Positions 17,407 through 24,902 of a stretch of DNA of 45,804 bases are shown here, piece after piece. The notes under the pieces were generated by a model, which saw nothing but the letters and a program-made list of their open reading frames with translations, did no database searches and was not told where the DNA came from. This DNA comes from Vulcanimicrobiota bacterium (GTDB lineage: Bacteria > Vulcanimicrobiota > Vulcanimicrobiia > Vulcanimicrobiales > Vulcanimicrobiaceae). Numbering within the stretch: position 1 is the stretch's first letter; each line of letters opens with the position of its first letter. A program made the position numbers and the translations under genes. The stretch covers positions 1-45,804 of the forward strand of contig PLTN01000167.1 of the NCBI GenBank assembly GCA_003164495.1, given 5' to 3'.

Positions 17407-18342
17407 GTGCACCAGATTACGGGCCAAGTGGCCGGTACCACGCGCTTTCCCAAATACGATGCGGCGACGCTGGGCTTCGAGCACTATTGGTATCCGGTCA
17501 TGTGGTCGCGAGACCTCCGCGCGAAGCCCGTTACGCTCACGCTCTTCGGGCTCCCGTTCGTGTTTACGCGAGAGGCCGGCACCGTCCGGGCGCGCGCGCT
17601 CATCGGAAGCCGCCCGCCGAACTACGGCGAGGGCGGCGTGCGTACGTTTGCGGTCGAGGAATGTGCCGGGCTCGTCTGGGTCTTCAACGGCAGCGGTGAG
17701 CCGCGCCCGTTGCGCGCGCAGGTTCCGGAAGAACTGCTCCGCGACGATGCGGTGATCGAGGGTCGCATCACCACGCGTAAGGGCGACTGGCGCTACGCGG
17801 CGGAGAACGGCTTCGATGAGGGGCACGTAAAATTTCTCCACCGCGACGCGTGGCTCGTGACGTTCACGCACATTCCGAGCTACTCGACCGTTGCCGTGCA
17901 CCCCGACGACGAGCAGGATCCGTGGATCACGCGCAACGTGTCGGACGTACGCTTTGAAGCGCACTATCCGGGGCTCGGCGAGTGGCCGAAGAAGCGGTTC
18001 TGGAAGCACAAGAAGCGCGGCGTGCGCGTCTCGATTCGCTTGCCGGGGATGCTGCGCGTGCACTACGGCGGGTGGATCCATTTCGAGACGTACGTTCCGA
18101 CGGTTCCCGGCCGGCACCGGTATCTGCAGATCGCGATGTGCAACGCGCGCGGCTTGCAGGCCGCGAAGTTCCGGGCGTTTTACCGCGGCTACTTGTCGTG
18201 GATCTTTCACCGCCAGTTCAACGACCAGGATGCCGCGATGGTCGAGCTGATGCAGACCCCGCCCGAACAGCTCTACCGCCCGGATATCTCGCTGATCGAA
18301 TGGCGGCGCATGTGTGAAGCGCAGATCGGCGCCGGCGCGTGA
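17407..18342 (+). CDS. Rieske-oxygenase catalytic subunit lacking the Rieske cluster domain
   Basis: A 311-aa protein that aligns by eye with VanA/phthalate-type oxygenase alpha subunits: FEHYWYPVMWSRDLRAKPV at the N-terminus, then GLVWVFNG (88-95) that normally follows the Rieske domain, then the mononuclear iron motif ENGFDEGHVKFLH (D137, H140, H145) and an acidic FNDQDAAMVELM near the C-terminus. What should lie between residues about 60 and 80 (C-x-H ... C-x2-H and the strands around it, some 45-50 residues) is absent; the only Cys in the N-terminal half is C86. The reading frame is intact, so this is not a frameshift. GTG start at 17407; a TATAAG (17361) could be its -10. Its stop overlaps the next start (GTGA). 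A separate Rieske protein ends the operon. Confidence 0.85.
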   Translation: MHQITGQVAGTTRFPKYDAATLGFEHYWYPVMWSRDLRAKPVTLTLFGLPFVFTREAGTVRARALIGSRPPNYGEGGVRTFAVEECAGLVWVFNGSGEPRPLRAQVPEELLRDDAVIEGRITTRKGDWRYAAENGFDEGHVKFLHRDAWLVTFTHIPSYSTVAVHPDDEQDPWITRNVSDVRFEAHYPGLGEWPKKRFWKHKKRGVRVSIRLPGMLRVHYGGWIHFETYVPTVPGRHRYLQIAMCNARGLQAAKFRAFYRGYLSWIFHRQFNDQDAAMVELMQTPPEQLYRPDISLIEWRRMCEAQIGAGA

Positions 18343-19838
18343 GCGCGGTGCTGCTGAAGAACGCGCACGTGATCGATCCGGCCAATGACCGCGACGGCGT
18401 GATGGACGTGGCGATCGAAGGCGGCGTGATTCTGTCCGTGGGCGCCGGCGCGGTGCCCGCGGGCGCGGAGATCGTGGATTTGACCGGCGCGTATCTCTCG
18501 CCCGGCTGGATCGACGCGCACGTCCACGCCTACGGGACGCTCGGGTTCGCCGATCCGGATAGCATCGGGATCGCTCAAGGCGTCACGACGTTCGTCGAGG
18601 CCGGCGGACCGGGGGTCGGCACGCTCGATGAGTTCATCGCGACGATGTCGGGGCGCACGTTGACGAGCCTATATGCGGGCGTGTACATCCGGCCGCTCGG
18701 GATCATCGGGCTGACGTTTATCGAAGACGACGTCCGGAATTGGCTCGACGTGCCGATCGAACGCTGGATCGACACGGTGGCGGCGCAGCGCGATCTCATC
18801 CGGTATCTCAAGATCGGCGCGTTCACGAAGTACGGACCGGGACCGCTGAAGCTCGCCAAGGGCCTCGCCGAAACGCTCGATTTGCCGCTGTATTGCCACA
18901 TCGGCGAATTCGCGGCGACGACCGGCGAGGTGGGCTCGCACGACATCTTCCGGATCGCCGAGGCGGGCGACATGATCACGCATCTCTATAACCGCAACCT
19001 CGGCGGCGTGCTCGATGACGACGGCCGCGTGCGTGCGGTCGTATGGGAAGCCGAGAAGCGCGGCGTGCTCTTCGATATCGGCTTCGGCGGTTACAACTTC
19101 TCTTGGGACGTTGCCGAGCGCGCGTTCGCGCAGGGGCTCGTGCCGCACCTGATCAGTTCCGACCTCCAGCAATTCAACGTAACCGGGCCGGTGTACTCAC
19201 TGGCAAACGTGCTCGGCGTGTTTCTGCGCTTGGGGCTGCCGCTACGCGACGTCATCGCGCGCGTGACGGCCAACCCGGCCCGCGCGTTGCGATTGACGGA
19301 TCGCGCCGGAAGCCTGCGCCCGGGAGCGCCCGCCGATATCACCGTATTCCGGGTGATCGACGAACCGGTAACGCTGGCCGATTGTCATTCGGTGACGCGC
19401 ACGGCCGACCGCGCCGTTCGCCCGGTCATGACGTTCAAGAACGGCGTCCGCGTGGATGCGGATCTCGAGCGTTGCCAAGATGAGGCGAACTGGTTCATGC
19501 AGGTTCTCGACGAACGCTGGCCGGCGGCGGCACACACGTTTTCCGGTCGCCAACGCGCATTTCTGCGCGCGCTCATACCCGAACTCGAAGGGATCGACTG
19601 GCACTTGGAATCTGCGAAACAACAAGACATCCGCACCGCGACGCGTCTCCAAGGTGCCGTGCATGCGGCGAAGGATCGTACCGGGCTCACCCTGGGTGAG
19701 GCGCTCGCTACCGTCTACGGCTCCTTCATCGAACAGCCGTTCTCGATCCAGGTCGGGCTGTTTCTGCTGCGGATCGAGCGCGCGTTCGCGCTCGAGCGCA
19801 TGCGCGAGATCGGCGCGAGTTCGGCGGTCGCCGTATGA
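18339..19838 (+). CDS. Dihydroorotase/deacetylase-like amidohydrolase with C-terminal helical extension
   Basis: A 499-aa metal-dependent hydrolase. NAHVIDPANDRDG and the metal-binding WIDAHVHAYG open the barrel. YLKIGAFTKYG gives the likely bridging Lys, YCHIGEF and MITHLYN the later His ligands, and HLISSDLQQ the catalytic Asp. The usual amidohydrolase ends with GSLRPGAPADITVFRV around residue 335. Here roughly another 120 residues follow (from about 385) with helical character, which I do not recognise. It starts at a GTG overlapping the upstream stop and ends in ATGA with the next gene. In this operon it may open a ring or cut an amide in the substrate of the oxygenase. Confidence 0.88.
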   Translation: MSAVLLKNAHVIDPANDRDGVMDVAIEGGVILSVGAGAVPAGAEIVDLTGAYLSPGWIDAHVHAYGTLGFADPDSIGIAQGVTTFVEAGGPGVGTLDEFIATMSGRTLTSLYAGVYIRPLGIIGLTFIEDDVRNWLDVPIERWIDTVAAQRDLIRYLKIGAFTKYGPGPLKLAKGLAETLDLPLYCHIGEFAATTGEVGSHDIFRIAEAGDMITHLYNRNLGGVLDDDGRVRAVVWEAEKRGVLFDIGFGGYNFSWDVAERAFAQGLVPHLISSDLQQFNVTGPVYSLANVLGVFLRLGLPLRDVIARVTANPARALRLTDRAGSLRPGAPADITVFRVIDEPVTLADCHSVTRTADRAVRPVMTFKNGVRVDADLERCQDEANWFMQVLDERWPAAAHTFSGRQRAFLRALIPELEGIDWHLESAKQQDIRTATRLQGAVHAAKDRTGLTLGEALATVYGSFIEQPFSIQVGLFLLRIERAFALERMREIGASSAVAV

Positions 19839-20674
19839 CGGCGCCGGTCACGCTGCCGCCGAGCAAGTACGCCGAGATCGGCGACGGTTTGCGCATTCAC
19901 TATCACGAGGTGGGCAACGGACCCGCCTTGATCTGCCTGCACGGTGCGGGCCCGGGGGCAACGGCCTGGAGCAATTTCCAGGGCAACCTGGCGGCGCTCT
20001 CGGCGAACCATCGCGTCTTTTTGGTCGACATGCCGCAATTCGGCAAATCCAGTAAGCCGGTCATCACCGGACCGCGCCTGACGGCGTTCACCGGCATGAT
20101 CGAGGCCTTCATGCGTTCCGCCGGCATCGACCGCGCGGACTTCATCGGGAATTCGTTCGGCGGTCAAGTCTCGTTGAAGATGGCGATCGATTTTCCGGAT
20201 CGCGTCAAGCGCGTCGTGATCATCGGCAGCACGCCGGTTGCGATCAGCGCCCTATCGCCCATGCCCGCCGAGGGCGTGCGTCTGATCGCGAACTACTATC
20301 GCGGTGAAGGCCCGTCGCTCGATAAGCTTCGCTATCTTCTCTCAACGCTCGTGTACGACGCGAGCAATCTCAGCGAAGCGGTGCTGAAGGAGCGCTTTGA
20401 GACGAGCCTCGATCCCGAACTCATCAAGGTGAACACCGGGCCCCGCCCCGAGTACGAAGACCTCACGATGGAATTCAAGCGCATCGTGGCGCCGACGCTG
20501 ATCGTCTGGGGCTCCGAAGATCGCGCCGGCCCGATCGACGTCGCGCTCTTCATGGTTCGCGCGATTCCGAATGCCCGCATGCACGTGTTCAACAAGTGCG
20601 GTCATTGGGCGCAAGTCGAGTGCGTCGATGAGTTCAACGAGCTCGTCCTCGCCTTTTTCAATCGTCCGGCATGA
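19835..20674 (+). CDS. Alpha/beta hydrolase, meta-cleavage-product hydrolase-like
   Basis: A 279-aa cytoplasmic alpha/beta hydrolase. The oxyanion HGAGPGATAWSNF (36-48) is the signature of carbon-carbon bond hydrolases such as BphD, HsaD and MhpC. The nucleophile elbow is GNSFGG with S107, the acid sits in VWGSEDRAGP, and the His in NKCGHWAQVE. Length is right for the class (275-290). It overlaps both neighbours by 4 bp (ATGA each). Such enzymes cleave vinylogous 1,5-diketones after ring opening, which would suit the oxygenase in the same operon, although no extradiol dioxygenase is nearby. Confidence 0.92.
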   Translation: MTAPVTLPPSKYAEIGDGLRIHYHEVGNGPALICLHGAGPGATAWSNFQGNLAALSANHRVFLVDMPQFGKSSKPVITGPRLTAFTGMIEAFMRSAGIDRADFIGNSFGGQVSLKMAIDFPDRVKRVVIIGSTPVAISALSPMPAEGVRLIANYYRGEGPSLDKLRYLLSTLVYDASNLSEAVLKERFETSLDPELIKVNTGPRPEYEDLTMEFKRIVAPTLIVWGSEDRAGPIDVALFMVRAIPNARMHVFNKCGHWAQVECVDEFNELVLAFFNRPA

Positions 20675-21003
20675 GCCCGGTCGAGCCGGCGTGGGAACGG
20701 TTGGAGATCGATCCGCGCTCGGCAACGTTTCCGGCGGCGGCCTCCGTCGCCGGCGTGCCGATCTGGGTGTTTCATCTGCGCGACGGCTTCCGCGGCGTCC
20801 AAGCGATGTGTCCGCACGAGCAGCGCAGCTTGGGTGAAGCGCGGCTGGTCGGCGATGAGAAGATGCTGCGCTGCGCGTATCACAACTACACGTTCAAGCT
20901 CGCGAACGGCAGCGGCGTGAACTGTCCCGGTTTCCGGATCTCCGTCTATCAGATCAAAGAAGAAGACGGAGGCCTCTTCGCGCAGCCCGTTCCGGCTAGC
21001 TGA
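20671..21003 (+). CDS. Stand-alone Rieske [2Fe-2S] protein
   Basis: A 110-aa soluble protein containing one complete Rieske site: C47-P-H49 and C68-A-Y-H71, separated by an 18-residue loop, within CPHEQRS ... LRCAYHNYTF. There is no signal peptide or membrane anchor. Length matches Rieske ferredoxins (100-115 aa). It is the fourth gene of the operon that begins with a Rieske-less oxygenase catalytic subunit, and overlaps the hydrolase before it (ATGA). It either replaces the missing domain in trans or acts as the electron-carrying ferredoxin. Its last 8 bp overlap the convergent amidase gene. Confidence 0.93.
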   Translation: MSPVEPAWERLEIDPRSATFPAAASVAGVPIWVFHLRDGFRGVQAMCPHEQRSLGEARLVGDEKMLRCAYHNYTFKLANGSGVNCPGFRISVYQIKEEDGGLFAQPVPAS

Positions 21004-22339
21004 GTACTTCCCATACGCCGGCGGCGAACGCGAAGAGCTCGGCGTCGCGATCGTGAAAGCCGAGGAGCTGCAGACCGAGCGGGAGCGATTCCGTCGCGAG
21101 CAGCGGCAACGAAAGCGCCGGCACGCCGAGCAGGCTTCCCGGCACGACGAACGCGGGCTCGCCCGTGGACGCAAGGCCCACCGGAGCCGGTCCGGGCGCG
21201 CTCAACGAGATCGCGCCGTCGCACACCGCGCAAAGCCGGCCATACATCGCACGAATCTCGTCGCGGCGCGCGAGGTTTGCCTGATATTCCTCGAGCGTCA
21301 TCGCTTCGGCAACGGCCAGCCGCTCTTGCATCGTCGGGCTGAGCTTGGCCGCATCCATGTCGCGCGCAAACGTATTCAGGGGCCAGCGGAATTCCCACGT
21401 ATTGATGCGCGTGGAAAGCGGTCGCGATTCCGGCAGCACGGCCTCGAGTTTCGCGACGCGCGTGCTGTTGTTGCGGTCGACGATCGTTATGCCGGCGTTC
21501 CGAAGCATGCCGAGTGCAACGTGGAGTTTCCCTTTGGCGTCTTCGGTTGCAAGCCCCCAGCCCGGTGTCTCCAGGAACGCGAGCGTCAGCGGTTTGCGCG
21601 CCGCCGGCGGGCGCATCGGTCCGCGCACACCGGGGAAACCCGGATCGCCGCCCGCCCGGGCCACGATCTCGCGCACGGTGATCCACGCATCCTCGAGCGA
21701 TGCCGCAAGCACGCCGTGCGTGCTCTGACTCTGGAAGTCCACCGCGCCGCCGCGATTGATCCCGCCGACCGTCGGCTTATAACCGACGCAGCCGCAATAG
21801 CTCGCCGGCCGCAGAATCGATCCGATCACCTGCGTGCCGAGCGCCGCGCACAACATCCCCGAGCCGACGGCGGCCGCCGAACCGCTGCTCGAACCGCCGG
21901 GCGTCCGCGCGAGATCCCACGGATTGTGCGTCTTGCCGGCCACGGTCGCCGCGAACTCGGTCGTGACGGTCTTGCCGACGATCACCGCGCCCGCGTCGCG
22001 CAGGGCCGCCACGCTCGCAGCGTCGCGACCGCTGCGATAGCCGGCGAAGAGCGGCGATCCCATCCCGGTCGGCATGTCGGCGGTCTCGATGATGTCCTTG
22101 ACGCCGAACGGGATGCCGTCGATCGACGACTTCGGGTTCCCGGCGCGATAGCGGAGCGTCGACGCATCGGCGCTGATTCGAGCGCGGTCGAGATCGAGAT
22201 ACTCGAACGCCTGCACGTCACGTTCGGTCGCGTCGATAATCGCGATGCAGCGCTCGAGCAGCTCGCGCGGCGAATCGGAGCCCGCGGCGAAAGCCGCGGC
22301 TGCGCTGTGAAAGGGACGAACGGCCGGATGTGCTGGCAT
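20996..22339 (-). CDS. Amidase signature-family enzyme
   Basis: A 447-aa amidase with the Ser-cisSer-Lys triad: K81 in PFGVKDII, the Gly/Ser-rich RTPGGSSSGSAAAV (145-158) with the cis-Ser, and S174 in GTQVIGSILRP. The usual GTDTGGSIR is changed to GTQVIGSIL, which keeps the nucleophile. Members hydrolyse a range of amides, ureas and carbamates in the cytoplasm. It lies 14 bp after the small secreted-protein gene on the same strand, and its end overlaps the convergent Rieske gene by 8 bp. The specific substrate cannot be inferred. Confidence 0.93.
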   Translation of the reverse strand: MPAHPAVRPFHSAAAAFAAGSDSPRELLERCIAIIDATERDVQAFEYLDLDRARISADASTLRYRAGNPKSSIDGIPFGVKDIIETADMPTGMGSPLFAGYRSGRDAASVAALRDAGAVIVGKTVTTEFAATVAGKTHNPWDLARTPGGSSSGSAAAVGSGMLCAALGTQVIGSILRPASYCGCVGYKPTVGGINRGGAVDFQSQSTHGVLAASLEDAWITVREIVARAGGDPGFPGVRGPMRPPAARKPLTLAFLETPGWGLATEDAKGKLHVALGMLRNAGITIVDRNNSTRVAKLEAVLPESRPLSTRINTWEFRWPLNTFARDMDAAKLSPTMQERLAVAEAMTLEEYQANLARRDEIRAMYGRLCAVCDGAISLSAPGPAPVGLASTGEPAFVVPGSLLGVPALSLPLLATESLPLGLQLLGFHDRDAELFAFAAGVWEVLS

Positions 22340-22353
22340 CCGCCGTTCGTTCG

Positions 22354-22977
22354 TTACATCGGCGGGGTGAGCCCGTCTTTGCCGACTTGAACTCCGGTCG
22401 TCGTCAGGCTGCCGTCGGGAGCGGTCGTTGCATTGATCAGGACGTGTGCGCCGGCAGTCAGCGCGGCTTTGTCGGCAGGCTCATACGTGATGATCGGCGC
22501 GTTTGCCGGCACGAAGACTTTCTTCTCCGTGTCCTTGTACTTCACAACCAGCGTTTGGCCCGTAACCTTGTCCACGGTCTCCGGCGCGATCGTCGTGACG
22601 GTGGCGTTGGTCATCGAGCTGTTCGGCAGCGTGTCCCACGGACGGCTGCCCTCGCCGACGCCGCGCAGCGCCTCGGGGAAGATTTGCACTTCGGTTGCGC
22701 GCAGCGAGCCGTCCGGCTGGGCGATGGCGACCGTTCCGACGTAGGTGTTCGGACCGATCTTCGAGAGATCCGATTTGACGATGTACTGAATGCGCGCGTT
22801 GTCGGGGATCGTGACCTTATACGAACTCGCCGCGCCCTGGACGGTCAGCACGCCGCCCGCAAATGAACCGATCGTGCCGCGAATGCGGACGCTGGGCGCG
22901 GGGGCTTGCGCAAACGCGGATGCGCCGAAAGCAACCGAGAGCATGATGGCAGCAAAAAATGAAGCAACGCGAGACAT
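22354..22977 (-). CDS. Secreted DUF5666-like beta-rich protein
   Basis: A 207-aa protein with a clear signal peptide (MSRVASFFAAIMLSVAFGAS, cleavage near AFA-QAP). The mature part has repeated OB-like strands such as RIRGTIGSFAGGVLTVQ and LVVKYKDTEKKVFVPANAP, resembling DUF5666-type secreted proteins of unknown function. The ATG at 22977 is chosen because a GGAGGG Shine-Dalgarno precedes it; the longer reading starts in upstream non-coding DNA. It sits 14 bp before the amidase gene and may be cotranscribed, but a shared role is not evident. Confidence 0.75.
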   Translation of the reverse strand: MSRVASFFAAIMLSVAFGASAFAQAPAPSVRIRGTIGSFAGGVLTVQGAASSYKVTIPDNARIQYIVKSDLSKIGPNTYVGTVAIAQPDGSLRATEVQIFPEALRGVGEGSRPWDTLPNSSMTNATVTTIAPETVDKVTGQTLVVKYKDTEKKVFVPANAPIITYEPADKAALTAGAHVLINATTAPDGSLTTTGVQVGKDGLTPPM

Positions 22978-23091
22978 AATTCCCTCCGACGTGTAAGGCG
23001 ACCGGCGCCTGCGGCTCACCCCATTCTACGGTTGCACGCCGAGCACTGCCGTATCCGCCAAGTCTGTGAAAACATAAGCAAAGTCTGAAGA

Positions 23092-23718
23092 TCAGCCGCG
23101 TTCCGCGAGCCACGCGGCGACGTCCGCGAGCTCCCTACGCGAGATGCTGTGATCGATGGGGTAGGTATGTTCACTGAGGTCGGCGCCGCTGCGCTCGCGC
23201 AAATACTGTAGCGACTGCGTAATCCGGTCGGCCGGGATCACGCCGTCGAACGAACCGTGGGCCGTGAAGACGGGCACGCCGGCGAGGCGGCCGGGCGTTG
23301 CCGTTCCGGTGTCGACCGCGATCGAGCCGCTCAGGAGAACGGCGCCGGCGAGGCGGGCCGGATCGTCGAGCAGCAGCGCGGCGGCGGTCATCATGCCTTG
23401 GCTGAACCCGAGGACGAACGTGCGCTTGCGATCGTACTCGGCCGTGGCGGAACTGTCGATCCATGCGCGCAGCATGTCGACCGTGCTCTGCAAGCTCGCG
23501 GGGACGGGCCGTCCGACGCCGCGATCCTCGAACCAGCGATAGCCGCCTTCCGGCAGCGCGATCGGTCCGCGCACGCTGGCATAAGCGAAGTGTTGCGGAA
23601 GGTCGTTGGCCAGATCGATGAGGTCGTTTTCGTCCGCACCGCGGCCGTGCAACAAAACGACGAGCGGCGTGGCGGCGCCGCGTTTGGCAGGACGCCGCCA
23701 CGCAACCATTGGTTCCAT
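23092..23718 (-). CDS. Phospholipase/carboxylesterase-type (acyl-thioesterase-like) alpha/beta hydrolase
   Basis: A 208-aa protein of the bacterial carboxylesterase/acyl-protein-thioesterase family (PF02230). It has VVLLHGRGADENDL, the nucleophile elbow GFSQG with S106, the acid in FTAHGSFDGVIP (D158), and the His in YPIDHSIS (H190), all at the expected spacing. Length is typical (200-230). It is cytoplasmic, with no signal peptide. It stands alone, divergent from the ArsR-START regulator, from which about 155 bp including that gene's promoter separate it. The substrate is unknown. Confidence 0.92.
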   Translation of the reverse strand: MEPMVAWRRPAKRGAATPLVVLLHGRGADENDLIDLANDLPQHFAYASVRGPIALPEGGYRWFEDRGVGRPVPASLQSTVDMLRAWIDSSATAEYDRKRTFVLGFSQGMMTAAALLLDDPARLAGAVLLSGSIAVDTGTATPGRLAGVPVFTAHGSFDGVIPADRITQSLQYLRERSGADLSEHTYPIDHSISRRELADVAAWLAERG

Positions 23719-23837
23719 GATCTACGCCGCGACCGTGTCCTCGACGAACGTAATGCCGTGCGCGGGAATCACGCCCCACGCGCCTTGCACGAAGAATTGC
23801 ATCACTCCGGCGCTGCCGCGCCCGCCACAAAAAGGCC

Positions 23838-23867
23838 TTGACGCGTGACCAAATGGTCACATATAAT
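23838..23867 (+). promoter_or_regulatory. Sigma-70-type promoter with an operator palindrome between -35 and -10
   Basis: TTGACG (23838-23843) and a perfect TATAAT (23862-23867) are 18 bp apart. Between them lies GTGACCAAATGGTCAC (23845-23860), a perfect 7-bp inverted repeat with a 2-bp centre. A repressor bound here would block polymerase. The downstream gene encodes an ArsR-type DNA-binding protein, so autoregulation is the natural reading. The expected transcription start (about 23874) coincides with the GTG that begins the best ArsR N-terminus, which predicts a leaderless mRNA. Confidence 0.75.
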
Positions 23868-23873
23868 GGCGGC

Positions 23874-24626
23874 GTGGACGACGTGTTCCGAGCCCTGGCG
23901 GACCCGACGCGGCGCAGCCTGCTGGACGAGCTTTTTAAAGAAGACGGGCAGACGCTAAGCGTGCTGGAGGCGCGACTGACCATGTCGCGCTTCGGCGTCA
24001 TGAAACATCTGCGCGTGCTCGAGCAGGCGGGGCTCGTCGTTACGCGGCGGCGCGGGCGCGAGAAACTGCACTTCCTCAACGCCGTTCCGATCCGGCTCAT
24101 TCAGGATCGCTGGGTGAGCAAATACGCCGCACCGTTCGTCGCGGCACTGAGCGACCTCAAAGCCGACCTGGAGAAGACGATGGAAAAAGTATTCGAGATC
24201 TACATAAAGACCACGCCCGAACGCCTGTGGCAAGCGATCGTGGACCCCGAGCTGCGCGCGAAATATTCGTTCGGCGTCGGCGTCAACAGCGATTGGACAC
24301 CCGGTTCGAGCTACGAAGCCCGCAGTCCGAAGGCCCCGATGGCGATCGTTGAAGGCGAGAACGTCGAAGTCGATCCGCCGCGCAAGCTCGTGCAAACGTT
24401 CCGCGCCCTATGGAGCGATGCGGTGAAGAGCGAAGGTACGTCGCGCGTAACGTGGGAGATCGAACCGGTCGCCGACTCCTGCCGGCTCACCGTGACGCAC
24501 GATCAACTGCGCGAAGGCGCAAACCCCGAACTCTACGGCGGCTGGCCGATGATCGTGTCCGGTCTCAAAACGCTCCTCGAAACGGGCGAATTGCTCACCA
24601 CACCGGGATCGCTGCTCTATACGTGA
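23874..24626 (+). CDS. ArsR-type regulator fused to an SRPBCC/AHSA1 (START-like) domain
   Basis: A 250-aa fusion. Residues 1-75 are a winged helix of the ArsR family (VFRALADPTRRSLLDEL; recognition region RLTMSRFGVMKHLRVLEQAG). No Cys metal-binding motif is present, so metal sensing is unlikely. Residues about 103-248 form an AHSA1-type SRPBCC ligand-binding domain (VFEIYIKTTPERLWQAI; then WTPGSSYEA; and LTVTHDQL). The likely start is GTG 23874 (MDDVFRAL), because upstream in-frame starts would lie inside the promoter. The fused ligand domain suggests a small hydrophobic inducer, which is an inference. It is a single-gene unit controlled by the operator just upstream. Confidence 0.9.
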   Translation: MDDVFRALADPTRRSLLDELFKEDGQTLSVLEARLTMSRFGVMKHLRVLEQAGLVVTRRRGREKLHFLNAVPIRLIQDRWVSKYAAPFVAALSDLKADLEKTMEKVFEIYIKTTPERLWQAIVDPELRAKYSFGVGVNSDWTPGSSYEARSPKAPMAIVEGENVEVDPPRKLVQTFRALWSDAVKSEGTSRVTWEIEPVADSCRLTVTHDQLREGANPELYGGWPMIVSGLKTLLETGELLTTPGSLLYT

Positions 24627-24655
24627 ATGTGAATGACGCGGTGTCGCTCCTACTC

Positions 24656-24864
24656 TGTCATTCCGAGCGGAGTGCCGAAGGCACGTAGCCGAGGAACGCG
24701 CCACGATCTCCATCCTTGGAGTGCGAGCGCGAAGGCGCGAGCAATGGTTACTTAAACTTTTCTTTTTTACGTCACTGCTCGCGCCTTCGCGCTCCGCACT
24801 CGGTAGCAAAGATTGTCGCGCGTCCCTCGACTGCGCACCTAAAGGTGCTCCGCTCGGGATGACA
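24656..24864. repeat. MITE-like repeat, complete copy B (209 bp)
   Basis: Bounded by 17-bp terminal inverted repeats with one mismatch: TGTCATTCCGAGCGGAG (24656-24672) and CTCCGCTCGGGATGACA (24848-24864). Inside are an imperfect inverted repeat (24721-24746 with 24773-24799; one substitution and one inserted base relative to copy A), a T-rich loop, and the hairpin CACCTAAAGGTG (24836-24847). There is no ORF of its own beyond spurious peptides. It sits 29 bp after the ArsR-START stop and 38 bp before the Fpg stop, exactly between convergent genes, so the hairpins could serve as a two-way terminator. No clear target-site duplication is visible. Confidence 0.8.
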
Positions 24865-24902
24865 AGGTTTTTCCCCACTGATCGTAAGCGAAAGTCGCTT
24901 CG

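Noticed and set aside
17407..18342. Frameshift or assembly error as the reason for the missing Rieske segment
   Set aside because: The frame is continuous and both flanks are well preserved around a clean junction; a simple indel would have broken the downstream frame. A precise in-frame deletion artefact cannot be fully excluded.
20671..21003. Small Rieske protein as an NirD-type nitrite reductase subunit
   Set aside because: No NirB-like partner is present, and it lies in an operon with an oxygenase catalytic subunit and hydrolases.
24408..24878. 156-aa minus-strand ORF over the repeat (SERSE/HPER-type peptide)
   Set aside because: This peptide type arises from reading through dispersed repeats with TGTCAT ends, and it overlaps the ArsR-START gene.
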